Shown here: positions 15,108-22,965 of the stretch, one piece after another
Numbering within the stretch: the first letter of the stretch is position 1
Layout: every line of letters begins with the position of its first letter
DNA from: an uncultured Mycoplasmatota bacterium
GTDB taxonomy: Bacteria; Bacillota_I; Bacilli_A; RF39; UBA660
NCBI GenBank assembly: GCA_947166445.1
Contig: CAMVED010000010.1
Span: 1 to 32,118 of the forward strand
Reading direction: 5' to 3'
DNA: 32,118 nucleotides
Program-made: the position numbers and the translations under genes
The notes under the pieces: generated by a model
What the model was told of the DNA's origin: nothing
What the model saw: the letters and a program-made list of their open reading frames with translations, nothing else
Database searches by the model: none

Positions 15108-15993
15108 CTATAAATCTATAATAGTATTCGTCAAAAGTAAGATTGCTATAATTGTCATGCATATCCCTAGCTACTTTGATTCCAACATACCTATAATGCC
15201 ATGATTCATATATATAGCCATGAACGCTTTCTTTTCCTCTAGGATATCTTAAAATAAAACCATATTTATAGGCATTATTTTGCATCCATTTAAAAGAATC
15301 AGTGTTTTGAAAATCTAACATATTCCCGGTTTTATTAGAACTAACATCAATTGTGAGTCCGGTTTGATGTTCAGAGTGACCAGGTCTTGCTACATCGCTA
15401 TCTGCTTTTTCTGATCCATCATTTTTAACTTCATTCTTATATAATATATCTTGTGATTCGTATGATCTATAGGCACTCTGACCATATACTGGAGTACGAT
15501 TTTTTATTGATGCTTCACTTAACCTTTCAAAAGCATTTTTTGCTTCCTTTTTAAGCATTCTTTTATTTTGATTACCATATATAAAATATTTTGAATTAAT
15601 TTCCTCCAAATCATTTGGAACATAATTTTTATCTAATTTAGAGTATTTATTAACTAAAATCAGTATATCTTTAGAAATATCACAATTTCTTATATAATTA
15701 TAAAATCCATAATCTAAACCAATATTTACATGTGTTACAATATCTTCATGATTTAAGTTTTGATTTTTTTCATAGTATCTTATATAACGCTCACGATTTT
15801 CTTTCTTGAAACCTAATACATTTTTAAATAGTCCATAGTTAGTCATTACCTCAATATTGTTTTTGGATATTAGTCTACTTTCATAAGTTTTAGTTAAACC
15901 AAATAAAGAAACAGCAAATATCGTTAAAAATAGTATAACTATTAATCTTTTATTATTTATACTATCACTTCCTATATTATTAAATATATTCAA
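15100..15993 (-). CDS. D-alanyl-D-alanine carboxypeptidase, VanY family
   Basis: A zinc D,D-carboxypeptidase that trims the terminal D-Ala of peptidoglycan stem peptides. A signal anchor (RLIVILFLTIFAVSLFGL) leads to an extracellular catalytic domain containing YGQSAYRSYESQ, the zinc motif SEHQTGLTID (SxHxxGxAxD type), and ESWHYRYVG. About 100 residues of helical spacer precede the VanY domain. The interval is the longest ORF and starts with TTG at 15993, which has no ribosome binding site. An ATA codon at 15960, exactly three bases after AGGAAGTGAT, fits the local rule better and gives 286 aa. Divergent from the dacF-type gene. No vancomycin resistance genes are nearby, so a housekeeping role is more likely. 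Confidence 0.88.
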   Translation of the reverse strand: MNIFNNIGSDSINNKRLIVILFLTIFAVSLFGLTKTYESRLISKNNIEVMTNYGLFKNVLGFKKENRERYIRYYEKNQNLNHEDIVTHVNIGLDYGFYNYIRNCDISKDILILVNKYSKLDKNYVPNDLEEINSKYFIYGNQNKRMLKKEAKNAFERLSEASIKNRTPVYGQSAYRSYESQDILYKNEVKNDGSEKADSDVARPGHSEHQTGLTIDVSSNKTGNMLDFQNTDSFKWMQNNAYKYGFILRYPRGKESVHGYIYESWHYRYVGIKVARDMHDNYSNLTFDEYYYRFIEK

Positions 15994-15997
15994 AAGG

Positions 15998-16027
15998 AAT
16001 ATAAATAATATTATTCTTTTTTGACAA
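15998..16027 (-). promoter_or_regulatory. Putative promoter of the vanY-type gene
   Basis: On the minus strand, TTGTCA (16022-16027), 18-bp spacer, TATATT (15998-16003). Transcription would begin near 15991, so the TTG at 15993 would be at or before the transcript start. The same bases on the plus strand read TTGACA (16021-16026). Confidence 0.45.
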
Positions 16028-16057
16028 ATTTTTCATATTATTTAGTAGGTGAGTTTA

Positions 16058-17209
16058 ATGAAAAAAGTATTATTTCTATTTATTATAAGTTTAGTATTGT
16101 TACCAAGAGTAGTTTTTGCTAATGATGGCGATTTTACTCCAAATGCTAGTTCTGCGATACTGATCGATTACGATACTAAAGAGGTTTTATATGGTAAAGA
16201 TGAGAACAAAAGAACAAGTGTTGCATCTCTAACTAAAATGATGGGTTTAATACTAATAATGGAAAAAATTGATGAAGGTTCTTTAAAAACTAGTGAAATA
16301 CTGACAATTAGTAAAAATGCAAAAGAAATGGGTGGTACGCAGCTTTGGCTTGAAGAGGGTGAAAAAATATCGGTAGACGATCTTTTGAAGGGAATTACTA
16401 TGGCTAGTGCAAATGATGCTATGGTTGCTATGGCTGAAAGAATAAGTGGTACTGAAGCGGCTTTTGTAAAAAAAATGAATAATAAAGCAAGGGAATTAGG
16501 TTTAAAAAATACTAATTTTGTAAATTGTACAGGATTTGACGAAGAAGGGGCTTATTCAACAGCTTATGATATGTCAATAATAGCTAGTGAACTTTTAAAA
16601 CACAAAAAAATACTTGATTATACAAGTAAGTATGAGAGCTATGTAAGAGAAAATACTAATAATAAAACTTGGATTACTAATACGAATAAGTTGGTTAAAT
16701 TTTATAAGGGAGTGGATGGGTTAAAAACAGGTTATACTGATAATGCTGGATCTTCTATAGCAGTTACCGCTCAGAAAGATGGGTTAAGATTAATAGCAAT
16801 AAGCTTCGGGTATAATGATACTAGAACAAGAAATAGCGAAATGACAGCACTTTTAGATTATGGTTTCAATCAATACACAAGTAAAACAATAATAAAGAAA
16901 GATCAAATAATAAAACAAATATCATTACCTAAAGCCGACAAAGATAAAATAAATTTATTAGTTAAAGAAGATATAAATATAACAAATAAAATAGGATCTA
17001 ATCCTAAGAAGTATACTTATTATATAAAGCTAAAAGAAATAAGTTTTCCAGTAAAAAAAGGAGATACATTGGGAACACTATATTTAAAAACAGATTCAAA
17101 GATAATTAAGGAAGTAGATTTAATAACTGATACAGATATAAAAAAAGCAGGTATATTTAAACAATACTTCAAAGTATTAAAGAATATGATAAGTGGGGAT
17201 ATTATATAA
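16058..17209 (+). CDS. dacF: D-alanyl-D-alanine carboxypeptidase, S11 family (DacF/DacA type)
   Basis: A 383-aa low-molecular-weight penicillin-binding protein. The start is the ATG four bases after GGTGAG; the ORF-track GTG lies inside that site. Signal peptide MKKVLFLFIISLVLLPRVVFA, then the peptidase domain with SxxK (SLTK, Ser57-Lys60), SxN (SAN, Ser117) and KTG (KTG, Lys223). A C-terminal PBP5-like beta domain (about 285-350) and an amphipathic C-terminal membrane helix complete it. It removes terminal D-Ala and so limits cross-linking. DacF in Bacillus is a sporulation paralogue and sigK lies nearby, but the sequence cannot distinguish DacF from the vegetative DacA, so the symbol is tentative. 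Confidence 0.9.
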   Translation: MKKVLFLFIISLVLLPRVVFANDGDFTPNASSAILIDYDTKEVLYGKDENKRTSVASLTKMMGLILIMEKIDEGSLKTSEILTISKNAKEMGGTQLWLEEGEKISVDDLLKGITMASANDAMVAMAERISGTEAAFVKKMNNKARELGLKNTNFVNCTGFDEEGAYSTAYDMSIIASELLKHKKILDYTSKYESYVRENTNNKTWITNTNKLVKFYKGVDGLKTGYTDNAGSSIAVTAQKDGLRLIAISFGYNDTRTRNSEMTALLDYGFNQYTSKTIIKKDQIIKQISLPKADKDKINLLVKEDINITNKIGSNPKKYTYYIKLKEISFPVKKGDTLGTLYLKTDSKIIKEVDLITDTDIKKAGIFKQYFKVLKNMISGDII

Positions 17210-17243
17210 AAAAACTAAACCTAATGTTTATATATAGGTTTAG
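17208..17243 (-). terminator. Terminator of tmcAL (minus strand)
   Basis: CTAAACCTA (17215-17223) pairs with TAGGTTTAG (17235-17243); on the minus strand the stem is followed by TTTTTTTATATAA. The tmcAL stop lies in the stem. Confidence 0.8.
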
Positions 17244-18342
17244 TAAATTCTTCTGTAATAATATTTGGATCATTAACTATTAAAGAGTAAATACTATTTG
17301 CTCTTTTTTCTATTTCTAAAAGAGGACTATTTATATCTTTATATTTAGTAATAATTGGTCTAGAAATATCTTTTTTAATGTTATTTAAGTATTTTTTACC
17401 ATTTTCGTTAAATCCTAAAACTCTAATATAATCTAATTCTAAGTTACATTCATTTTTTTCTAGATTAGTTAAAATATGTATAAACATTCTATTTATTTTA
17501 TTGTATGTATATCTTTTAGTTTTAGTTTTATTAATCAGTTCCTCTAGTGAATTAACACTATTTATATACTTTAGTATTCTTCCTTCAATACCCTCATCAA
17601 CACCTTCAATGTTTTTTAAGTTTTTACTATCAGTAATTATTTTATACTTTAATAACTTAAAATACTCAGTATTTTTATATAGAATATTCTTATCATATGT
17701 AATGTATTGTTTAACAGATTTGTTTTCTTTTATTAGACTTCTTATTTCACTACCACTAAGTATATTACCTGTATTATTACCGTGGTAATTATTAGTTCTT
17801 TTGATTGTGATTGGTTCTATACTATAATCATTTTTAATTATTTCTTTAATATAAGATATACCAAGTAAATCATTAGGACTATCTATTTTATCAAAGTTAA
17901 ATCTTTTTAAAGCAAGCGATAAGCTAGTAGGGTAGTTATTTCCAGTATCTAGATGTTCTTTTACAATTTTTTCAAATTCAGGGTTATTAATTTGCACATT
18001 GCCAACAGACTTTAGCTTTTCTATATCATTACATTCACTACCAAACACAATTTTATTAACTCTTAATTCATTTAATATTTTTAAGGAAGCATATGCAAAC
18101 TTATCAGCACTTTGTGTAGCATAAACAAAAGGTAGTTCCACTACTAAATCGACACCATTATCAATAGCGATATTAGTTTTATCCCATTTGTTTAAAACAC
18201 TTATTTCACCACGTTCAGTAAAATTACCTGAAATACAAGCGATAATTATTGAATTAGGATACATTTCTTTTACTTTTTTAATGTGATAAATATGTCCTTT
18301 ATGAAAAGGGTTATATTCACAAATGATACCAATTACATCCAT
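17221..18342 (-). CDS. tmcAL: tRNA(Met) cytidine acetate ligase TmcAL
   Basis: TmcAL (YlbM) makes N4-acetylcytidine at the wobble position of elongator tRNA-Met, using acetate and ATP; its substrate tRNA is encoded at 1.8 kb. The 373-aa product starts MDVIGIICEYNPFHKGHIYH with the nucleotidyltransferase HxGH motif; the ORF-track start 15 bases upstream precedes the GGTGAT site. Further family blocks are FVYATQSADKFAYASLKIL, FGSECND, SPNDLLGISYIKE and the end of domain one, SGSEIRSLI. Its gene in Bacillus lies close to rpmF and ylbDE; here it is separated from both. Confidence 0.94.
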   Translation of the reverse strand: MDVIGIICEYNPFHKGHIYHIKKVKEMYPNSIIIACISGNFTERGEISVLNKWDKTNIAIDNGVDLVVELPFVYATQSADKFAYASLKILNELRVNKIVFGSECNDIEKLKSVGNVQINNPEFEKIVKEHLDTGNNYPTSLSLALKRFNFDKIDSPNDLLGISYIKEIIKNDYSIEPITIKRTNNYHGNNTGNILSGSEIRSLIKENKSVKQYITYDKNILYKNTEYFKLLKYKIITDSKNLKNIEGVDEGIEGRILKYINSVNSLEELINKTKTKRYTYNKINRMFIHILTNLEKNECNLELDYIRVLGFNENGKKYLNNIKKDISRPIITKYKDINSPLLEIEKRANSIYSLIVNDPNIITEEFTKPIYKH

Positions 18343-18365
18343 AAAATCACCAAACATATTGTACT

Positions 18366-18411
18366 ATAAAAAAATAAAAAAATGAAGTGATTATTATTTG
18401 TTCTCTTCATT
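18366..18411 (-). terminator. Terminator of sigK (minus strand)
   Basis: AATGAAG (18381-18387) and CTTCATT (18405-18411) pair around a 17-nt loop that includes the stop codon; the minus strand continues TTTTTTATTTTTTTAT. The long loop makes it weaker than the others. Confidence 0.6.
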
Positions 18412-19089
18412 TTTTGCAAATTCTCTAAATATTTTAGTAATAGCACGTTTTTCGATTCTTGATACATAACTACGAGAAATATTCATATCATTTGCTATGT
18501 CTTTTTGAGTGTGTTCATCTTCATTACCAAGGCCATATCTTTTGATAATTATTTCTTGTTCTCTTTTTGACAGTTTTTTTAAGTATTTTTCTAATAACTT
18601 TATACTATCTTTAGTATACATATCTTCTACATAATCAGGTTTTGGAGTTTTTAATACATCAAGTATGGTAATGTCATTTCCTTCTTTGTCATAACCAATT
18701 GGCTCATCTAAAGATATATTGTTATTGTTTCTTTTATTACTCCTGAAAAACATAAGTATTTCATTTTCAATACACTTTGCGCAATATGTAGTTATTTTGG
18801 TACCTTTTTCTTTTGAATATGAATCAATTCCTTTTATTAATCCAATAGTACCAATGCTTATTAGATCGTCATTGTCTACTTTTGTGTTCTCATATTTTTT
18901 ACATATATGTGCAACTAATCTAAGATTATGTTCTATTAATATATCGCGTGCATTTTTATCTCCTTTTAATAATAAATTTATATATTTTTCTTCTTCTTCT
19001 TTTTTTAGAGGTTCTTTAAAAACATTATTAGAATATGATGTTTTAAATAGAACTAAAGCTTTTAAAACTGAAACTAATGTAGCTAACAT
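18394..19089 (-). CDS. sigK: RNA polymerase sporulation sigma factor SigK
   Basis: SigK directs late mother-cell transcription during endospore formation. The 231-aa product has a hydrophobic N-terminal pro-sequence (MLATLVSVLKALVLFKTSYS) of the kind cleaved by SpoIVFB, then region 2 (IEHNLRLVAHICKKYENT, DLISIGTIGLIKGIDSYS, CIENEILMFFRS), the SigK/SigE hallmark LDEPIGYDKEGN, and region 4 with an HTH ending ISRSYVSRIEKRA. SigE is the nearest alternative, but the N-terminal sequence and VFKEPLKKEEEEKY fit SigK. The gene is uninterrupted, so there is no skin-type element. It starts three bases after GGTGAT. It is strong evidence for a sporulating organism or recent ancestor. Confidence 0.93.
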   Translation of the reverse strand: MLATLVSVLKALVLFKTSYSNNVFKEPLKKEEEEKYINLLLKGDKNARDILIEHNLRLVAHICKKYENTKVDNDDLISIGTIGLIKGIDSYSKEKGTKITTYCAKCIENEILMFFRSNKRNNNNISLDEPIGYDKEGNDITILDVLKTPKPDYVEDMYTKDSIKLLEKYLKKLSKREQEIIIKRYGLGNEDEHTQKDIANDMNISRSYVSRIEKRAITKIFREFAKNEENK

Positions 19090-19188
19090 AAGATCACCTA
19101 ATTAAAGTTATGCAAAAAAAGTCTAAAAAAGAATATTGTTTATTCAAATAAATATATTAAATCAACCATATAATATATTGGTGATTAT

Positions 19189-19668
19189 ATGAAGAATAAA
19201 ACAAGTGCTTTTAGGTTTTTATGTCAAAAAGATATAGAAGGAATATATGATATGGTGAATGCATATTTACCTGATTGTGATATAGATAGTTTGAATCAAA
19301 GTGTTATATATGAAGAAGATAGAAAAATAATATGTAAATCTATAAAAAATATTTATAATGAAATGGTTGGAAAAGAACTAGTGATTTATATTTATGAAAC
19401 AGGTGATAGATATAAAATTGAATATAAATTAGATTATATAAATTATGAAAAAACTGATAGAGATTCTAAAGAAAAAATAGTCATTGTTTTGGATAATTAT
19501 GTTTTAAAGAGGTATTTTTTGTATAAAAATGCTGATTCAATTACTACTTCAGAAGAAATATATAATTTAGAATCAAAGAATGAACTTCAAAACTATTTGG
19601 ATTCAGATTCGATTGAAAAGTGTATGCATAAGTTAAAAAATAAAAATAAAATTAGAAAAAGAACTTAA
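19189..19668 (+). CDS. Hypothetical soluble protein, divergent from sigK
   Basis: A 159-aa charged protein without signal peptide or membrane segment. It starts three bases after GGTGAT. Predicted features by eye are alpha/beta, with a strand-rich middle (KELVIYIYETGDRYKIEYKL) and a Lys/Arg-rich tail (KLKNKNKIRKRT). I do not recognise a family. It lies divergently about 100 bases from sigK, and a TATAAT at 19169-19174 is well placed as its -10. The overlapping CATATAATA could also be read as a SigK-type -10 (CATAnnnTA), but no matching -35 is seen. Confidence 0.65.
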   Translation: MKNKTSAFRFLCQKDIEGIYDMVNAYLPDCDIDSLNQSVIYEEDRKIICKSIKNIYNEMVGKELVIYIYETGDRYKIEYKLDYINYEKTDRDSKEKIVIVLDNYVLKRYFLYKNADSITTSEEIYNLESKNELQNYLDSDSIEKCMHKLKNKNKIRKRT

Positions 19669-19687
19669 AATGTTTCTTTTTTTTTCT
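19654..19687 (+). terminator. Terminator before the third prepilin gene
   Basis: AGAAAAAGAAC and GTTTCTTTTT form an imperfect stem with one bulge around TTAAAAT, leading into a long T run. Confidence 0.55.
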
Positions 19688-19719
19688 ATATTTGTTAAAA
19701 TATTATAAGAGGTGATAGT

Positions 19720-20385
19720 ATGAAAAATAAAGGTTTTACTTTAGTAGAAATTTTAGCGGTTATTGTTATACTTGGTATTTTAACTACAATGGCTTCTTTA
19801 GCGGTTACAAGGTATAGGAGAGAAGCTGATCAGAAAGATTTACTTAATTTACATGATGCTTTACAAACTTCATTTGCTAATTATAGAACTGTGCTTGCAA
19901 TGAGTGGTGATGTGTTTACTGGGCCTACATTAACAATAAGTAGTAGCCAGTCAAGTGATTTCGATAGATATATACAAGATTTATCATATAATGGAAAAAG
20001 ACTGAGTATATCTGATCTAGATGGTACTACTATTACATTAAGAAAAAAAGGTGATGTCCTTAATTTGGATAGTTATAAAAATGCTGTTAGGCAAGCAATT
20101 ATAGATAAAAATGCTTCATTGAGTAACGAAGAACTTAATAAAGAAATGGAGCAGCAATATATTAAAGATGCAACATGTATTGTTGAGTCTAGTATTGATA
20201 ATCCTGGAGAACCTGGTACAACGATTTCTAAGAAATGTAAAGGTACCTCTGATAATCCTGAACCTTCTAAAGATGAACTTATATGCATAAAAGCGTATTA
20301 TAAAGATGATTTGGTTATTGATGATTATAGTCCAACAAATACTGCATATTCTTTTAATGAACTTTGTACTTATTTGGGAGAATAA
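19720..20385 (+). CDS. Type IV pilin/pseudopilin-like protein in an operon with mutL
   Basis: A 221-aa protein beginning MKNKGFTLVEILAVIVILGI, with an intact G|FTLVE prepilin processing site, Glu5 and a transmembrane helix. The exported part is unusually long and acidic, with paired Cys (ATCIVES, KKCKG, LICIK, NELC) that could form two disulfides and a Pro/Gly-rich loop (NPGEPGTT). The start is three bases after GGTGAT. An extended -10 candidate (TGTTAAAAT) lies just upstream. The stop overlaps the mutL ATG (TAATG), so mutL translation should depend partly on this gene. A pilin-mutL operon is unexpected functionally. Confidence 0.83.
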   Translation: MKNKGFTLVEILAVIVILGILTTMASLAVTRYRREADQKDLLNLHDALQTSFANYRTVLAMSGDVFTGPTLTISSSQSSDFDRYIQDLSYNGKRLSISDLDGTTITLRKKGDVLNLDSYKNAVRQAIIDKNASLSNEELNKEMEQQYIKDATCIVESSIDNPGEPGTTISKKCKGTSDNPEPSKDELICIKAYYKDDLVIDDYSPTNTAYSFNELCTYLGE

Positions 20386-22139
20386 TGGAAAATAAAATAA
20401 AAGTAATGGATGTCAATCTTTCTAATAAGATAGCAGCAGGAGAAGTTGTAGAAACACTAATGAATGTAGTTAAAGAGTTAGTGGAAAACTCAATAGATGC
20501 AGAATCATCTTATATTAAGGTTGATTTAATAGAATCGGGAACAAAAGAAATAACTGTAACTGATGATGGTTTTGGAATGAATAAAGAAGATGCAGTGAAT
20601 TGTTTAAAACGTCATGCTACGAGTAAACTTTATACTGATGAAGATTTATTTCATATAGAAACATTAGGTTTTCGCGGTGAAGCAATTCCATCAATTGCAT
20701 CAGTATCTAAAATGACTATTGAAACATCTAATGGTGAAGATGGTACTATTGTCGAAATAGAAGGCGGAACTATTATAAATACATCATCGTCACATTTAAG
20801 AAAAGGTACAAAGATAAATGTAAAAGATATATTTTATAATACACCTGCAAGATTAAAGTATTTAAAAAATTTACATACAGAACTAGCTAATATTTCATTT
20901 TATTTAACTAAAATGGCTTTATCAAGACCAGATATTAAATTTGTATTAACTAATAATGAAAAAATACTTTTAAACACAGATGGTTCTGGTAATTTATTGA
21001 AAGTAATAAATAGTATATATGGTCTTGAAGTAACTAAAAAAATGATAAAAATCGAAGCCTCAGATAGTGATTATGATATAAGCGGATATATATCATATCC
21101 TGAAGTAAATAGATCTTCACGTGGTTTTATTACTATTTTGGTAAATGGCAGATATATAAAAAATACAAATGTTGTAAAAACTATTCAGGAAGCATATCAC
21201 ACATATATGATGGTAGGGAAAAGTCCGATTGTGGTATTAAATATTGAAGCGGATCCATCAATTATAGATGTAAATGTTCATCCTACAAAGATGGATATTA
21301 AGTTTTCAAAACTTGAAGAATTAAAAGAACTTATTACAAAAACGATAGACTCTGCTTTAAAAAAGCTAGTATTAGTACCAGAAATAAAAGAAGCTAATAG
21401 ACCAGTAGCTAATATTAATGAAGTAACTACTATTAATACAGAAGTTGATTTTAAAGAAAAAGTCGAAGTAGAACCAGTTTTCGAAGAAATATCATTTAAT
21501 TTTGAAACTAAAGAAGAAGTAACACCTTATGAAGAGGAAAAAGAAGTAAAAAAAGAAAAACTAAAGAAAATTAATGCAATGGGTATCATAGATAAAACAT
21601 ATATATTCGGAGAAAATGAAGATGGTATGTATATAATAGATCAGCATGCAGCTCATGAAAGAATTAATTACGAAAGAATACTTAAAGAAATGAGTGAAGA
21701 GAAAGTAGAAACAGTAGACTTACTTGTACCAATAAAACTTACTTTTACAAAAGATGAATATATAAAAATAAAAGATAAAAAAGAATTAATTGAAAGTATC
21801 GGAATAAATTATGAAGAATTTGGATTAAATACTATTGTTATTAGAAAACATCCAAAATGGTTGAATAAAATTTATGCTACAGAAATACTTAGAAAGATAA
21901 TAGAAATAATTATTACTGAAAATGATTTTAAAAGAGAGAAGTTTAATGATAGATTAGCGGCTCATACAGCTTGCAGAATGTCTATAAAAGCTCATGATTA
22001 TATATCTCTTGAAGAAGCTAATAAATTAATAGAAAAACTTCTTACATGTAAAAATCCATATCATTGTCCTCATGGAAGGCCAGTAATGATTAATTATAGT
22101 TTTTATGAATTAGAAAAATTATTTAAAAGAGTTGTTTAA
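20385..22139 (+). CDS. mutL: DNA mismatch repair endonuclease MutL
   Basis: A 584-aa protein. It starts at the ATG overlapping the pilin stop, preceded by GGGAGA; the ORF-track start is 21 bases too early. The N-terminal GHKL ATPase has LSNKIAAGEVV, VKELVENSIDA, the GFRGEAIPSIASVS loop and GTKINVKDIFYNTPARLKYL. An acidic linker (about 340-400) leads to the C-terminal domain with the metal-dependent nicking motif DQHAAHERINYE (Asp419) and ACR...CPHGRP. This is the endonuclease type used by organisms without MutH. mutS is not in the window, though it often precedes mutL in Bacillota. Confidence 0.96.
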   Translation: MENKIKVMDVNLSNKIAAGEVVETLMNVVKELVENSIDAESSYIKVDLIESGTKEITVTDDGFGMNKEDAVNCLKRHATSKLYTDEDLFHIETLGFRGEAIPSIASVSKMTIETSNGEDGTIVEIEGGTIINTSSSHLRKGTKINVKDIFYNTPARLKYLKNLHTELANISFYLTKMALSRPDIKFVLTNNEKILLNTDGSGNLLKVINSIYGLEVTKKMIKIEASDSDYDISGYISYPEVNRSSRGFITILVNGRYIKNTNVVKTIQEAYHTYMMVGKSPIVVLNIEADPSIIDVNVHPTKMDIKFSKLEELKELITKTIDSALKKLVLVPEIKEANRPVANINEVTTINTEVDFKEKVEVEPVFEEISFNFETKEEVTPYEEEKEVKKEKLKKINAMGIIDKTYIFGENEDGMYIIDQHAAHERINYERILKEMSEEKVETVDLLVPIKLTFTKDEYIKIKDKKELIESIGINYEEFGLNTIVIRKHPKWLNKIYATEILRKIIEIIITENDFKREKFNDRLAAHTACRMSIKAHDYISLEEANKLIEKLLTCKNPYHCPHGRPVMINYSFYELEKLFKRVV

Positions 22140-22151
22140 GGAGGAATAAAT

Positions 22152-22910
22152 ATGTTTAATTTAAAAGGAAGAGTTGCAGTAATTACTGGAGCATCAAGTG
22201 GCTTAGGAATGCAAATGTCAAGAGCTTTTGCAAATCAAGGTGCTAATCTAGTAATACTTGCAAGAAGAATTGAAAGGTTAGAAGAATTAAAAAAAGAATT
22301 AGAAGAAAAAGGAGCAAAAGTTTTAGCAATAAAATGTGATGTAACAAGTACTTCTGATATAGATAATGCTGCTAAAATGACTGAAGAAGAATTTGGGAAA
22401 GTAGATATTCTAGTAAACTGTGCAGGATCAAGTAAAGATGCAGGAGTACTAGATATGACAGATGAAGAATGGGATTTTACTATAGCAACTGATCAAACAA
22501 GTGTCTTTAAAATGACTAGAGCTTTTGCAAATATTATGAAAAAGAACAATTATGGAAGAATAATAAATATTGCCTCAATGTACGGTTTAGTAGGTAATAC
22601 TGCTATGGGAACAGTAGCTTATCACTCATCAAAAGGTGGAGTAGTAAATATGACTAGAGCTGTAGCAGCAGAACTGGCTAAATATAACATAACTTGTAAT
22701 GCAATATGCCCAGGATACTTTGAAACAGAACTAACAAGTGCTGTACTTAATACTGACGAATTTACAGCTTATATGAAACAAACAGTACCTATGGGAAGAT
22801 ATGGCAAAGAAGGCGAACTTAATGCTGGAGCAATATTTCTAGCAAGTGATGAAGCAAGTTATGTAACTGGAGTAATACTTCCTATAGATGGTGGATATAC
22901 TTGTGTGTAA
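22152..22910 (+). CDS. Short-chain dehydrogenase/reductase (gluconate 5-dehydrogenase-like)
   Basis: A 252-aa classical SDR. It has the NAD(P)-binding TGASSGLG near residue 12, the structural NCAG motif, catalytic Ser in NIASMYG, and YHSSK (Tyr157, Lys161). The ending ASYVTGVILPIDGGYT is typical. The overall pattern (FNLKGRVAVITGASSGLG, VPMGRYGKEGELNAGAIFLAS) resembles gluconate 5-dehydrogenase or 3-oxoacyl-ACP-reductase-like SDRs, but substrate cannot be fixed from sequence. The Arg-Arg after the second strand (ILARR) favours NADP. It starts 12 bases after mutL with an AAGGAGG site, so it is cotranscribed, and it ends at a strong terminator. Confidence 0.87.
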   Translation: MFNLKGRVAVITGASSGLGMQMSRAFANQGANLVILARRIERLEELKKELEEKGAKVLAIKCDVTSTSDIDNAAKMTEEEFGKVDILVNCAGSSKDAGVLDMTDEEWDFTIATDQTSVFKMTRAFANIMKKNNYGRIINIASMYGLVGNTAMGTVAYHSSKGGVVNMTRAVAAELAKYNITCNAICPGYFETELTSAVLNTDEFTAYMKQTVPMGRYGKEGELNAGAIFLASDEASYVTGVILPIDGGYTCV

Positions 22911-22935
22911 TAGAGAGAAATCTCTATTTTTTTTA
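22909..22935 (+). terminator. Terminator of the pilin-mutL-SDR operon
   Basis: AATAGAGA/TCTCTATT with a GAAA tetraloop, then an eight-base T run. Confidence 0.88.
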
Positions 22936-22954
22936 TAAAAAAATTTGTCATTCA

Positions 22955-22960
22955 TATAAT
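22955..22960 (+). promoter_or_regulatory. -10 box of a possibly leaderless transcript
   Basis: A perfect TATAAT ends six bases before the ATG at 22966. A TTTATA-like -35 lies 17 bases upstream at 22932-22937. Transcription would start at or next to the A of the start codon. Confidence 0.5.
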
Positions 22961-22965
22961 TTATT

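Noticed and set aside
15100-15993. VanY-type gene as part of a vancomycin resistance cluster
   Set aside because: No vanRS, vanHAX or ligase genes are nearby; D,D-carboxypeptidases of this family are common housekeeping enzymes.
17501-17788. ORF antisense to tmcAL (95 aa) and similar antisense ORFs (for example 3411-3863, 25972-26334, 31069-31452)
   Set aside because: They lie wholly inside well-supported genes, lack ribosome binding sites and have compositions expected of shadow frames.
19167-19175. SigK-type -10 (CATAnnnTA) before the unknown gene at 19189
   Set aside because: The match is short, overlaps an ordinary TATAAT and lacks a -35 match; in such AT-rich DNA it is likely to be chance.
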